A program made the translations under genes and the position numbers. From positions 124,001-188,000 of the forward strand of contig NZ_CP155793.1 of assembly GCF_039729145.1 (NCBI RefSeq): a stretch of DNA of 64,000 nt. The letters run 5' to 3'. Source of the DNA: Microbacterium sp. SY138. Its GTDB lineage: Bacteria > Actinomycetota > Actinomycetes > Actinomycetales > Microbacteriaceae. Below the pieces are notes generated by a model that was not told the origin of the DNA, did not search any database, and saw only the letters and a list, made by a program, of their open reading frames with translations. Of the stretch, positions 16,268-24,723 are shown piece after piece (position 1 is the stretch's first letter; the number at the start of each line of letters is the position of its first letter).

Positions 16268-17434
16268 ATGCTCAGCACGGATGACGGCCTCGACACCCAG
16301 GCGTCTGTTCGGCGTGCGAACCTGCGCCGGGCTCTGCAGCTGGTCTTCCGGAATCCGGGCACGCAGACGCGCGCGGGCATCGCGAGGTCGACCGGGCTGA
16401 CCGCCGCTACCGCGTCATCGCTGGTCGCCGAACTCATCGAGAACCGGCTGATCGTCGAAGGGGAGCAGGCGGCGAGCACCGGTGGCAAACGGGCGACCAC
16501 TCTGAGCGTCGATGCGGACCATCACCTGATCCTGGTGCTGGTGATCCAGCCCCTGCACGCCGACATCGCTCTCGTGGCGCTCGACGGCACCGAGGTCGAC
16601 CTCCGTCGCGTGAGCTACACCGCCGAGAACCGCGACCGCACCCTCGACGAGGCGGTGTCGGCCGTGGCGGAGGAGTTCGGCGGACGGCTCCTGGCCGCCG
16701 GCGTGCAGCTGCCGGGCACGACCGATGGGCGATCGGTGCTCGAGAGCGTGCAGCTCAAGTGGCAGAACGTCCCCCTCGCCGACCGGTTCGAGCGTGTGCT
16801 GGGAGCGCCCGTGCTGCTGATCAACGACGTCGACGCCGAAGCCATCGCCGAGGCGGGTATGGAGGAGTCGCCGTCCGGCTACCGCCTCTTCATCCATCTC
16901 GGCGGCGGTGTCGGCGCGGCCGTCACGCTCGACGGCGAGCTGGCTCCCGGCCCCCGAGACCGCGCGGGTGAGATCGGACATGTGCAGGTCGTGTTCGGCG
17001 ACGCCGCGCGCGCCTGCCGATGCGGGCAGCGCGGCTGCCTGGAATCGGCCGCCGCTCTCGGGGCGATGCTCGGCGACGACTTCTCCGACGCCATGGATGC
17101 CCCGGAGATCCGCGCGCTCGCGGCTCAGGCCGACGAGGAGCAACTCGATGAGGGGGCTCGCGCGCTGGCCAGAGCCGTCAAGCTCATCGGCGCGCTGCTC
17201 GACCCGATCGAGGTCGTCATCGGCGGCCCGGCAACCGAGCTCGGACCGCGCTTCCTCGATCGCGTGCGCCGTGAGACCGAGTACCCCGCCCGCGGCACGG
17301 CGCAGGTTCCGGTGCGCTACGCCGATCCTCGTGTGTCGCTCGCCGCCGGAGCCGCCCAGGCCGCACTGACGTCGGCGCTCGGCGTGCGCTGGAATCCCGA
17401 GCAGCTGCGCGCGGCATCGACGTCGCGCTCCTGA
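16268..17434 (+). CDS. ROK-family transcriptional repressor (NagC/XylR type)
   Basis: A 388-residue protein with an N-terminal winged helix-turn-helix (RRALQLVFRNPGTQTRAGIARSTGLTAATASSLVAELIENRLI, about residues 18-60) joined to a ROK sugar-kinase-like domain. The latter has HLGGGVGAAVTLDG near residue 210 and the Zn-binding CRCGQRGCLESAAA signature near 250. Such proteins sense a sugar or sugar phosphate and repress catabolic genes. It stands next to the sugar ABC importer and galactosamine-type enzymes, so it probably controls them and itself through AT-rich palindromes at 16165 and 20895. ATG 16268 is the first start that keeps the HTH intact. Confidence 0.9.
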   Translation: MLSTDDGLDTQASVRRANLRRALQLVFRNPGTQTRAGIARSTGLTAATASSLVAELIENRLIVEGEQAASTGGKRATTLSVDADHHLILVLVIQPLHADIALVALDGTEVDLRRVSYTAENRDRTLDEAVSAVAEEFGGRLLAAGVQLPGTTDGRSVLESVQLKWQNVPLADRFERVLGAPVLLINDVDAEAIAEAGMEESPSGYRLFIHLGGGVGAAVTLDGELAPGPRDRAGEIGHVQVVFGDAARACRCGQRGCLESAAALGAMLGDDFSDAMDAPEIRALAAQADEEQLDEGARALARAVKLIGALLDPIEVVIGGPATELGPRFLDRVRRETEYPARGTAQVPVRYADPRVSLAAGAAQAALTSALGVRWNPEQLRAASTSRS

Positions 17435-17445
17435 CCGGCAGACGC

Positions 17446-17481
17446 ACATCCGCCCGACGGGTGCTCCCATCGGGCGGATGT
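17446..17481. terminator. Bidirectional terminator between ROK gene and sugar permease
   Basis: ACATCCGCCCGA (17446-17457) and TCGGGCGGATGT (17470-17481) form a 12-bp perfect stem with a 12-nt loop between the two convergent genes. Confidence 0.8.
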
Positions 17482-17515
17482 CGTCAAGCGGATGTCGACG
17501 CGCGGATGCGGAGGG

Positions 17516-18442
17516 CTACTTGACGCTGCCCGCCGTCAAGCCGCCGACGAGACGCTTCTCGATGAGCATGAACAGGATGACCACGGGCAGGATCGCGACG
17601 ATCGAGACGCCGAACACGTACTGCCAGCTCGTCTCGTACTGACCGACGAACTTGGTCAGAGCGACCGACAACGGCTGGTTCTTGTCGGTCGACAGGATCA
17701 CGAGCGATGCCGCGAACTCGTTCCAGCAGGCGACGAAGGTGAACACGATCGCCGTGACGATGCCCGGCCACACGAGCGGCAGGTTGATCTTGAACAGCAC
17801 GGTGAAGCGCCCGGCGCCGTCGATCTGCGCGGCCTCGTCGACCTCCTTGGGGATGCCGGCGAAGAACGAGTGCATGATCCACACCGCGAACGACAGGTTG
17901 AAGGCCGCGTTGATGAAGATCATCGCGATCCAGGTGTCGCCGAGTCCGAGCACGGTGAACTGGCGGAACAGACCCGAGGTGAGCACGGCCGGCTGCAGCA
18001 TCTGCGTGACGATGACCAGGAACAGGAACACCATGCGGCCGGGGAACTTGAAGCGCGCCGTGTAGTACGCCGCCGGAAGCGAGACCAGCAGGACCAGCAG
18101 CGTCGCGAACACGGCGATGACGATGGTCGAGATCAGGTTGTACGGCAGGGGCGTCTCGGGGGTGGACCACATCGAGATGTAGTTCTCCCAGTGCCACTCG
18201 ATCGGGAGGTAGGTCGGATCGACCGACCGGATCTGCGACTTGGTCTTCACCGAGCCGAAGAACATGATCAGGTAGGGCAGCACGAAGATGGCGAGCACCA
18301 GGAGACCGGCGACGGTGCGCAGGATCACCCGGGGCAGCGTGACCTGGTCTTCGGTGTAGCGGCGCTTGCGGCCGGGTGTCGGCGGCGTGCGACGACCGCG
18401 GCCTCCGGCGGTGGTCACGAGCTCGGTCTCGGTCATGGTCAT
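17516..18442 (-). CDS. Carbohydrate ABC transporter permease (MalG-like)
   Basis: A 308-residue inner membrane protein with a basic cytosolic N-terminus and six hydrophobic helices beginning at VILRTVAGLLVLAIFVLPYLIMFFGSVKT. The EAA loop GIPKEVDEAAQIDGAGRFTVLFKINLPLVWPG (about residues 210-240) contacts the ATPase. The C-terminus EKRLVGGLTAGSVK is the standard MalG-type end. It is the third gene of a binding protein-permease-permease operon on the minus strand. No ATPase gene accompanies it, which is common in actinobacteria, where one MsiK-like ATPase serves many sugar importers. Confidence 0.92.
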   Translation of the reverse strand: MTMTETELVTTAGGRGRRTPPTPGRKRRYTEDQVTLPRVILRTVAGLLVLAIFVLPYLIMFFGSVKTKSQIRSVDPTYLPIEWHWENYISMWSTPETPLPYNLISTIVIAVFATLLVLLVSLPAAYYTARFKFPGRMVFLFLVIVTQMLQPAVLTSGLFRQFTVLGLGDTWIAMIFINAAFNLSFAVWIMHSFFAGIPKEVDEAAQIDGAGRFTVLFKINLPLVWPGIVTAIVFTFVACWNEFAASLVILSTDKNQPLSVALTKFVGQYETSWQYVFGVSIVAILPVVILFMLIEKRLVGGLTAGSVK

Positions 18443-18444
18443 GA

Positions 18445-19416
18445 TCAGACCTCCTTCATGGGCTTGACGATCTTCACGTACGCCGCGACGATCACGATGA
18501 CGATGAGGAACGCGACCACCGACAGGGCACTCGCGACATCGACCTTCTTCTGCAGCTCGATGTATTTGAAGATCAGGGTCATGATCGTGTCGGCGCCGTA
18601 GCCGGGGATCGACCCGGTCATCACCTTCAGGATCGGCAGCGAGTTGAAGACGTTGATGATGTTGATGAGGATGGCCACGGCCAGAGCGCTGCGCAGCTGC
18701 GGCAGCACGATCGACCAGTAGGTGCGGGCAGGGCCGGCGCCGTCCATCTTCGCCGCCTCGATCGCGTCGGCCGGGACCGACTGGAGTCCGGCGAGGATCG
18801 TGTAGGTCGTGAAGGGGAGCGACACGAAGATCGCGATCACGATCGACCAGGTGAAGGCCGTCGCGGGGTTCTTCGTCCAGCCGTAGCCCACCGCGTCATC
18901 GGAGAGCCCGATGTCGTAGAGGAACTTGTTGAAGATGCCGAAGTACGGCTCGAGGCTGTAGTAGAACACCATGGTCGTCATCACGACGGATGCGGCCCAC
19001 GGCACGATCACGGCCATGCGCACGAGCTGGCGCCCGGGGAAGGCCTTGTTCAGGATCTGCGCCAGACCGAGCGAGATCACGACCGTGAGGGTCACGACCG
19101 CGACCACCCACACGATCGTGCGGAAGAAGATCGGCCAGAACTCGGTGAACGTGAAGACCGTGACGAAGTTGTCGAAGCCCACGGACCCCTTGTCGAGGCC
19201 CGACAGGGAGATGTCACGCGTCGAGTTGAAGAACATCACCCCGGCGGGGAACAGCACGACGCCGATGATGAGCAGCAGCGCCGGTGCGATCCACGGCAGC
19301 GCTTGGAGAAGATCCTTTCCGCCCGGCCTGCCACGCGTGGCATCCGGGGTCTTCGGAGTGCGGGGGCGGCTCTTCGCCGCCCCCGCGAGGTTCGAGGACT
19401 CTGTCTTCTGGCTCAT
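18445..19416 (-). CDS. Carbohydrate ABC transporter permease (MalF-like)
   Basis: A 323-residue permease paired with the MalG-like protein 2 bp downstream. The N-terminal 35 residues are Lys/Arg/Pro-rich and cytosolic, followed by six helices from ALPWIAPALLLIIGVVLFPAGVMFF. The EAA loop VPADAIEAAKMDGAGPARTYWSIVLPQL lies near residues 225-252. It forms the heterodimeric channel for the sugar bound by the 19448-20692 lipoprotein. Confidence 0.92.
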   Translation of the reverse strand: MSQKTESSNLAGAAKSRPRTPKTPDATRGRPGGKDLLQALPWIAPALLLIIGVVLFPAGVMFFNSTRDISLSGLDKGSVGFDNFVTVFTFTEFWPIFFRTIVWVVAVVTLTVVISLGLAQILNKAFPGRQLVRMAVIVPWAASVVMTTMVFYYSLEPYFGIFNKFLYDIGLSDDAVGYGWTKNPATAFTWSIVIAIFVSLPFTTYTILAGLQSVPADAIEAAKMDGAGPARTYWSIVLPQLRSALAVAILINIINVFNSLPILKVMTGSIPGYGADTIMTLIFKYIELQKKVDVASALSVVAFLIVIVIVAAYVKIVKPMKEV

Positions 19417-19447
19417 TCGGGTACCCGAACCTCTCCGATCAGCGGGC

Positions 19448-20692
19448 TCAGCCCGCGTCGACCTGTGCCTGGATCTCGGTCAGCACGTCCTGTGCCGGCT
19501 TCGACTGGATCTGACCGAACAGCGACTTGAACGCACCGTCGGCAGCGGACCACTTCGGGTTCGTCGACGGGTAGAACTGCGCGTCGGGCAGCACGTCGAG
19601 GAACGGCTTGAGGGCCTCTTCGCCGGAGAGCTGCTCGGCGCCGGACTTGGTGACCGGCAGGAAGCCCTCGGCCTGCACCCACGGCACGTAGACGTCGGCG
19701 GAGTAGTAGTAGTCGAAGAACTTGGTGATCGCCTCCTGCTTGTCACCATCGTTCTGGAACGCCATCAGCTGGTCCATGACGCCGAGGGTGAAGGGCGAGC
19801 CGTCCTTCGTCGGGATCGGAACGATGGAGTAGTCCAGGTCCGGGTTGTTCTCCTTGATCTGGCCGACCGTCGGCGGGAGGCCGACCTGCATGCCGATCTT
19901 GCCCTGGATGAAGATGTCCATCAGGGGGGAGCGCTGCGTGGAACCCGGGTCGGCCTGCGTCGCACCGGCGTCGATCATCTTCTTGATCTGCTCGGCACCG
20001 GGGAGGTTCTCCGGGGTGTCGATCGTGATCTCGGAGGCATCGCCGAACGATCCGCCGCCGCCCCACAGCCACACGGCCGCTTCCGCCTGTGCCTCTTCCG
20101 ATCCGAGCGGCATGCCGTAGCCGGCGACACCGCCGCCGAGTGCCGACACCTTGGTGGCGGCATCCAGCAGCTCATCCCAGTTGGTCGGCGCCTCGACGCC
20201 GGCCTGGTCGAGCAGCGCGTTGTTGACGAACAGGGCGCGCGCCGAGGCGATCATCGGCAGCGCGTAGGCGGTCCCGTCGACCTCGGCGTTCTTGAGGAAC
20301 GACTCCTGGAAGTCGGAGTAGGTGTCGTCGGAGACGACGTCCTTCGTCGGGTAGAGCAGCTCATCGCCGACGAAGCCCGCGAAGGGTCCGCCGTTGTAGA
20401 TGTCCGGTGCCTCGCCGGCCTGGATCTTGGTGGAGACGACCTTCTCGAGGTTGTCCCACGACTGCACCTCGAGCTTGACCTTGATGTCGGGGTTGGCCTT
20501 CTCGAACCCGTCGATCACCGTCTCCCAGTTGGCCTTGGTGCCGTCGGAGTAGCTGGGGACGAGGAGGTCGAGGGTGGTCGAGCCGTCCCCGCCTCCGCTG
20601 TCGCCGGACGAACCGCCGAACCCGCACGAAGCGAGCGAGAGCGTGGCGACGGCCGCAATGGCGGCGGCGCCGAACCGCAGTGACTTCTTCAT
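19448..20692 (-). CDS. Sugar-binding lipoprotein of ABC importer
   Basis: A 414-residue extracellular solute-binding protein of the family-1 (MalE-like) type. The signal peptide MKKSLRFGAAAIAAVATLSLASC ends in a lipobox (Cys23), then a Gly/Ser linker. The mature part contains WETVIDGFEKANPDIKVKLEVQSWDNLEKVVSTKIQAGEAPDIYN and VNNALLDQAGVEAPTNWDELLDAATKV, typical of the fold. The start at ATG 20692 is chosen because it begins the signal peptide; a longer frame upstream adds only non-signal sequence over the promoter. Located divergently from the SIS/ROK/PfkB/aldolase operon, it probably binds galactosamine, N-acetylgalactosamine or an oligosaccharide of these. Confidence 0.92.
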   Translation of the reverse strand: MKKSLRFGAAAIAAVATLSLASCGFGGSSGDSGGGDGSTTLDLLVPSYSDGTKANWETVIDGFEKANPDIKVKLEVQSWDNLEKVVSTKIQAGEAPDIYNGGPFAGFVGDELLYPTKDVVSDDTYSDFQESFLKNAEVDGTAYALPMIASARALFVNNALLDQAGVEAPTNWDELLDAATKVSALGGGVAGYGMPLGSEEAQAEAAVWLWGGGGSFGDASEITIDTPENLPGAEQIKKMIDAGATQADPGSTQRSPLMDIFIQGKIGMQVGLPPTVGQIKENNPDLDYSIVPIPTKDGSPFTLGVMDQLMAFQNDGDKQEAITKFFDYYYSADVYVPWVQAEGFLPVTKSGAEQLSGEEALKPFLDVLPDAQFYPSTNPKWSAADGAFKSLFGQIQSKPAQDVLTEIQAQVDAG

Positions 20693-20891
20693 GTGTATTG
20701 CATTCCTCACTGTGATGTCCGAACCCTCGGCGGCAGGGCCGCTTCGGGAGGGGGTGTGGTGCACAGTCGCAAGCACATCACGCGACAGTGCGTGGGTGAT
20801 CGTTTCGCCATGAGGCAGCCGCGATCGTTCAAGCCGGGGCTCGGGGCTCTCGACTTCGGCCGGGGTCGACGTCGAGGGTGGAACTCGTCTG

Positions 20892-20920
20892 ATTATTTGT
20901 CAGGAGAACAAACAAATCAA
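20892..20920 (-). promoter_or_regulatory. Promoter of the sugar ABC operon with overlapping inverted repeat
   Basis: On the minus strand TTGATT (20920-20915), a 17-bp spacer and AATAAT (20897-20892) form a good promoter. ATTTGT (20895-20900) and ACAAAT (20912-20917) are inverted around an 11-bp centre within it. The AT-richness resembles the ROK gene's own operator region. The remainder of the roughly 325-bp intergenic region holds a 5' leader for the binding-protein gene. Confidence 0.6.
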
Positions 20921-20930
20921 GGTAAAGCTG

Positions 20931-20983
20931 TTGGTGTTGTGATTCGACGCCATACTATGATCGAATTAGTCTTCAAACGATCA
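20931..20983 (+). promoter_or_regulatory. Promoter and operator of the galactosamine-type operon
   Basis: TTGGTG (20931-20936) and TACTAT (20953-20958), 16 bp apart, precede the inverted repeat TGATCG (20958-20963) / CGATCA (20978-20983), which would sit over the transcription start and suits a DeoR- or ROK-type repressor. Confidence 0.45.
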
Positions 20984-21017
20984 CAAGTCTGCAACTTATC
21001 GCCAGAAAGGCACCTCG

Positions 21018-21914
21018 ATGTCCGAATCGCTGCCCGGCGCACACATGCGCGAAGAACTCAATTCCCAGCCGGAGATGTGGGCGCGGGCGGCCGATCTGAA
21101 GGCCGAGCAGGCACTGCTCCCCGCATCGGGAGCCCGCATCGCCGTCGTCGGATGCGGTACGTCGTGGTTCATGGCGCAGTCGTACGCCGCGTTGCGCGAG
21201 TCCGCCGGTCAGGGTGAGACCGACGCCTACGCGGCGTCCGAGGCCTTCCTCGATCGCGGATACGACGCCGTCGTCGCCCTCACCCGTTCCGGGACCACGA
21301 GCGAGGTGCTCGAGCTCGTCGACCGCATCAAGGGGCGCATCCCGACCATCGGAGTGATCGGCGATCCGGATTCGCCGCTCGTCTCGCTCGCCGACGAGGC
21401 GGTGCTGCTCCCGTTCGCCGATGAGCAGTCGGTCGTGCAGACGCGATTCGCGACCACCGCGCTGGCGCTCTTCCGGGCGTCGCTCGGCGAAGACCTCTCC
21501 GGCGCCATCACCGATGCCGAGGCCGTGCTCGCCGAGGGCGGCGACGACGAGCTGCGCGACGCGGAGCAGTACACGTTCCTCGGTCGCGGATGGACGATCG
21601 GCCTCGCCCACGAGGCCGCGCTGAAGCTGCGCGAGTCCTCGCAGTCGTGGACCGAGGCGTACCCCTCGATGGACTACCGGCACGGTCCGATCGCGATCGC
21701 GGCCCCTGGCCGCGTCACCTGGCAGTTCGGCGAGGCTCCCGAGGGACTCGCTGCGCAGGTCGAGGCCACCGGCGCCCGCTTCGAGCAGCGGTCGATCGAC
21801 CCGCTCGCCGACCTCGTGCGCCTGCACCGCACCGCGCTCGACCGCGCCGTCGCCCGCGGCCTCGACCCCGACCAGCCCCGCAACCTCACGCGATCCGTCA
21901 TCCTGGATGCATGA
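21018..21914 (+). CDS. SIS-domain sugar-phosphate isomerase/deaminase (AgaS/GlmS-isomerase-like)
   Basis: A 298-residue cytoplasmic protein with two sugar isomerase (SIS) domains. The opening HMREELNSQPEMWARAADLKAE is the familiar GlmS/AgaS-type start, then VVGCGTSWFMAQSYAALRES and VVALTRSGTTSEVLELVDRIKGR (phosphosugar-binding Ser/Thr), with the second domain having FLGRGWTIGLAHEAALKLRESSQSWTEAYPSMDYRHGPIAI near residues 190-232. AgaS converts galactosamine-6-phosphate to tagatose-6-phosphate and ammonia. The following genes (ROK kinase, PfkB kinase, class II aldolase) support that reading. A glucosamine- or fructosamine-directed role is an alternative. Confidence 0.85.
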   Translation: MSESLPGAHMREELNSQPEMWARAADLKAEQALLPASGARIAVVGCGTSWFMAQSYAALRESAGQGETDAYAASEAFLDRGYDAVVALTRSGTTSEVLELVDRIKGRIPTIGVIGDPDSPLVSLADEAVLLPFADEQSVVQTRFATTALALFRASLGEDLSGAITDAEAVLAEGGDDELRDAEQYTFLGRGWTIGLAHEAALKLRESSQSWTEAYPSMDYRHGPIAIAAPGRVTWQFGEAPEGLAAQVEATGARFEQRSIDPLADLVRLHRTALDRAVARGLDPDQPRNLTRSVILDA

Positions 21915-21938
21915 CGCAACCCGCCGCCGGAGCTGACC

Positions 21939-22931
21939 ATGACCCGAGCTGACGGGACGGATGCCGTTCCCGACGTCGAGCGAGACGCGACCGGTGAGAA
22001 GCTCGCCGCCGTGCGCACGCTCGGCGTCGGTGCCCCCGTGCTGGCGTTCGACGTGGGCGGCACCGACATCAAGTCGGCCCTGTTCGACGCCGACGGCACC
22101 GCCCTCGGACTGCGCCGCACGCCCACGCCGATCGCCGAGGGCGACCGCACGCAGGTGCTGCTCGAGCGTCTCGAGGTGCTGGCCGAGGAGCTCCGCGCCG
22201 CGCACCCCTCTGTCGTGCCGCAGGCGGTGGGACTCGTCGTGCCCGGGATCGTCGATGCGGATGCCGGCTTGGGCGTCTTCGCGAGCAACCTCGGCTGGCA
22301 CGACTCGCCCTTGCGCGACCTCGCCGCTGAACGCCTCGGGCTGCCCGTGGCCTTCGACCACGATGTCCGTGCCGCCAGCTGGGCGGAACGCCGACTCGGT
22401 GGCGCGCGCGACTACGCCGATTCGGTGGTGCTCGTGATCGGCACGGGGATCGCCGGTGCGCTGCTGGTCGGGGGCGTCCCGTACACCGCCGGCGGTTACG
22501 CGGGTGAGATCGGGCACTCCCCGATCGCGGACGGGCCGATCTGCGCGTGCGGCGCACGCGGTTGCCTCGAAGCCGTCGCCTCGGCCGGTGCCATCGCCCG
22601 GCGGTATCGCGAGGCGACCGGGATCGCTCCGGACGGAGCGAAGGACGTGATCGCCCGCGCGGCGGCCGGCGACGAGGTGGCCGGGGACATCTGGAATTCC
22701 GCGCTCGACGCGCTCACGATGTCTCTGGCTCAGCTCACCGCCGTCGTGGCGCCGGAAGCAGTGGTCATCGGCGGCGGACTCTCCCGCGCCGGCGGCGCCC
22801 TGTTCGATGAGCTGCGCACGCGCCTGGCCGCCCGGCTCAGCTTCCATCGCATCCCGGCGCTGGTCCCCGCCGAGCTCTCCGGCAACGCAGGGCTGCTGGG
22901 CGCCGCTCTCCGCGCACGGGAGCTCACATGA
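21939..22931 (+). CDS. ROK-family sugar kinase
   Basis: A 330-residue kinase. After about 35 unconserved residues comes the ATP-binding DVGGTDIKSALFDADG, then SNLGWHDSPLRDL, DHDVRAASWAERRLG (catalytic Asp region), VIGTGIAGALLVGG and the Zn/ROK signature CACGARGCLEAVAS near residue 205. No helix-turn-helix is present, so it is an enzyme and not a repressor. In this context it probably phosphorylates galactosamine or N-acetylgalactosamine at C6 after uptake. The start ATG at 21939 is 24 nt after the SIS gene; a later internal start is possible. Its stop overlaps the next start by 4 bp. Confidence 0.88.
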   Translation: MTRADGTDAVPDVERDATGEKLAAVRTLGVGAPVLAFDVGGTDIKSALFDADGTALGLRRTPTPIAEGDRTQVLLERLEVLAEELRAAHPSVVPQAVGLVVPGIVDADAGLGVFASNLGWHDSPLRDLAAERLGLPVAFDHDVRAASWAERRLGGARDYADSVVLVIGTGIAGALLVGGVPYTAGGYAGEIGHSPIADGPICACGARGCLEAVASAGAIARRYREATGIAPDGAKDVIARAAAGDEVAGDIWNSALDALTMSLAQLTAVVAPEAVVIGGGLSRAGGALFDELRTRLAARLSFHRIPALVPAELSGNAGLLGAALRARELT

Positions 22932-23872
22932 TCCTCACCGTCACTCCGAACCCCGCCCTCGACCTCACCTGGCGCGTCAATCGGCTCGTCGAGGGCGGAA
23001 CGCACCGGGCGGATGCCGGGGCCGCTCGTGCCGGCGGCAAAGGACTCAACGTCGCGCGGGTGGCGCACGCCGAGGGTGCGGACGTGCTCGCGGTCACCAC
23101 CGTGGGCGGTCGGGTCGGCGAGGAGTTCGCCGCGGAGCTGCGCACGAGCGGTGTGCCGAACGCGCTGGTGGCGGTCGCCGCGGAGACCCGCCGCAGCATC
23201 GCGGTGGTCGATGAGGCGCTCGGCGACACCACGATCATCAATGAGCGGGGTGCGAATCCGACCGATGCCGAATGGGCGGCGCTGCTCGCCGAGGTCGTCG
23301 AACGGTTGTCGGGTGCGCGAGTGCTGGTCGTGTCCGGCAGTGTGCCGCCTGGCGCGCCGGAGTCGTTGCTCCCCATGCTCATCGCGGTGGGGAAGGACGC
23401 CGGAGTGCCGGTGATCGTCGACACCTCCGGACCCGCTCTGCTGCGCGCGGCGGAGGCCGGAGCCGCAGTGCTCAAGCCCAACGCGGCCGAGCTGGTCGAG
23501 GCCACAGGCATCGCCGACCCTGTCGAAGGGGCCCGATCGCTGATCGCCCGGGGCACCGAACTCGTGCTGCTCTCGCTGGGGGCCGAGGGCATGCTCGCGG
23601 TCACGGCGTCCGCACTCGTGCACGCTCGCCTCGACGAACCCCTCGCGGGCAACCCGACGGGCGCCGGTGATGCCGGGGTCGCCGCCTGCGCCGTGCTGTA
23701 CGCCGAGGGGGTGCGCGATCCCGAGCAGATCCTTCGCCGGGCCACCGCCTGGTCCGCCGCCGCGGTGCTGACCCCGCTGGCCGGCGACATCTCGTCGCGC
23801 TGGACGGAGCTCGAACAACAGCTCCGCATCTCGCATCCCCATCCTGAATCGTTCCGGAAGGACCCTTCGTGA
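22928..23872 (+). CDS. PfkB-family kinase (tagatose-6-phosphate/1-phosphofructokinase type)
   Basis: A 314-residue kinase beginning ILTVTPNPALDLTW, the hallmark of the LacC/FruK group. It has the sugar-binding AGGKGLNVARVAHAEG near residue 37, LVVSGSVPPGAP near 136, KPNAAELVEATG near 189 and the anion-hole/catalytic block NPTGAGDAGVAACAVLYAEG near 241 (the GAGD catalytic Asp). It would convert tagatose-6-phosphate (or fructose-1-phosphate) to the bisphosphate. The operon partner aldolase suggests tagatose-1,6-bisphosphate. Overlaps both neighbours by 4 bp. Confidence 0.9.
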   Translation: MILTVTPNPALDLTWRVNRLVEGGTHRADAGAARAGGKGLNVARVAHAEGADVLAVTTVGGRVGEEFAAELRTSGVPNALVAVAAETRRSIAVVDEALGDTTIINERGANPTDAEWAALLAEVVERLSGARVLVVSGSVPPGAPESLLPMLIAVGKDAGVPVIVDTSGPALLRAAEAGAAVLKPNAAELVEATGIADPVEGARSLIARGTELVLLSLGAEGMLAVTASALVHARLDEPLAGNPTGAGDAGVAACAVLYAEGVRDPEQILRRATAWSAAAVLTPLAGDISSRWTELEQQLRISHPHPESFRKDPS

Positions 23873-24723
23873 CCCTCGTCTCCGCTCGCGACCTCGTCTC
23901 CGCCGCTGCCGCCGAAGGCACCGGCATCGGCGCCTTCAACGTGATCCACCTCGAGACCGCCGAGGGGCTGGTGCGGGCCGCCGCCCTCGCGCAGCTGCCC
24001 GTCATCCTGCAGATCTCGCAGAACTGCGCCGACTATCACGGCGGGCTCGAGCCCATTGCGCTCGCCACGCTCGCGGTGGCCAGGCGCGCGCAGACGCCCG
24101 TGGCTGTGCACCTCGATCACGCTGAGCGGCCCGAACTGGTCGACGAGGCCATCGCACTGGGCTTCGGCTCGGTCATGTTCGACGGCGGCGCCCTGCCCTA
24201 CGACGACAACGTGGCTCTCACGGCGGAGGTCGCCGCCCGTGCCCGCGAGGCGGGGGTCTACGTCGAGGGCGAGCTCGGCGAGGTGGGGGGCAAGGACGGG
24301 GCGCACGCTCCGGGTGTGCGCACCGACCCCGACGAGGCGCGTGCGTTCGTCGCGGCCACCGGCGTCGATGCGCTCGCGGTCGCGGTGGGTTCCTCGCACG
24401 CGATGACCGACCGCACGGCGTCCCTCGACCTCGACCTGATCGCACGACTGCACGAGGCCCTGCCGGTGCCGCTGGTGCTGCACGGGTCCTCCGGCGTCGC
24501 GGATGCCGTGATCGCCGACGCCGTGCGGGCGGGCATGACGAAGATCAACGTCTCGACGCACCTGAACGGGTTCTTCACGCGGGCGGTGCGCGAGAAGCTC
24601 GACGCCGATGAGCGTCTCGTCGACTCCCGCAAATACCTCGCCCCCGCCCGCGACGCCCTCGCCGGTGAAGCGGCGCGGATGCTGCGGCTGTTCGCGCTGC
24701 AGCCGGCGGAATCGGTCGCCTGA
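23869..24723 (+). CDS. Class II (Zn) aldolase, tagatose-bisphosphate aldolase-like
   Basis: A 284-residue aldolase of the GatY/KbaY/FbaA family, of usual length. Visible are GIGAFNVIHLETAEGLVRAA, the catalytic and Zn-binding VAVHLDHAERPELVDEAI (Asp and His), VEGELGEVGGKDG with a Zn-site Glu, AVAVGSSHAM with a Zn His, LVLHGSSGVADAVI with the last Zn His and TKINVSTHLN for phosphate binding. It would split tagatose-1,6-bisphosphate into DHAP and glyceraldehyde-3-phosphate. Fructose-bisphosphate cannot be excluded from sequence alone. GTG start overlaps the PfkB stop; its own stop overlaps the DeoR ATG (TGATG). Confidence 0.9.
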   Translation: MTLVSARDLVSAAAAEGTGIGAFNVIHLETAEGLVRAAALAQLPVILQISQNCADYHGGLEPIALATLAVARRAQTPVAVHLDHAERPELVDEAIALGFGSVMFDGGALPYDDNVALTAEVAARAREAGVYVEGELGEVGGKDGAHAPGVRTDPDEARAFVAATGVDALAVAVGSSHAMTDRTASLDLDLIARLHEALPVPLVLHGSSGVADAVIADAVRAGMTKINVSTHLNGFFTRAVREKLDADERLVDSRKYLAPARDALAGEAARMLRLFALQPAESVA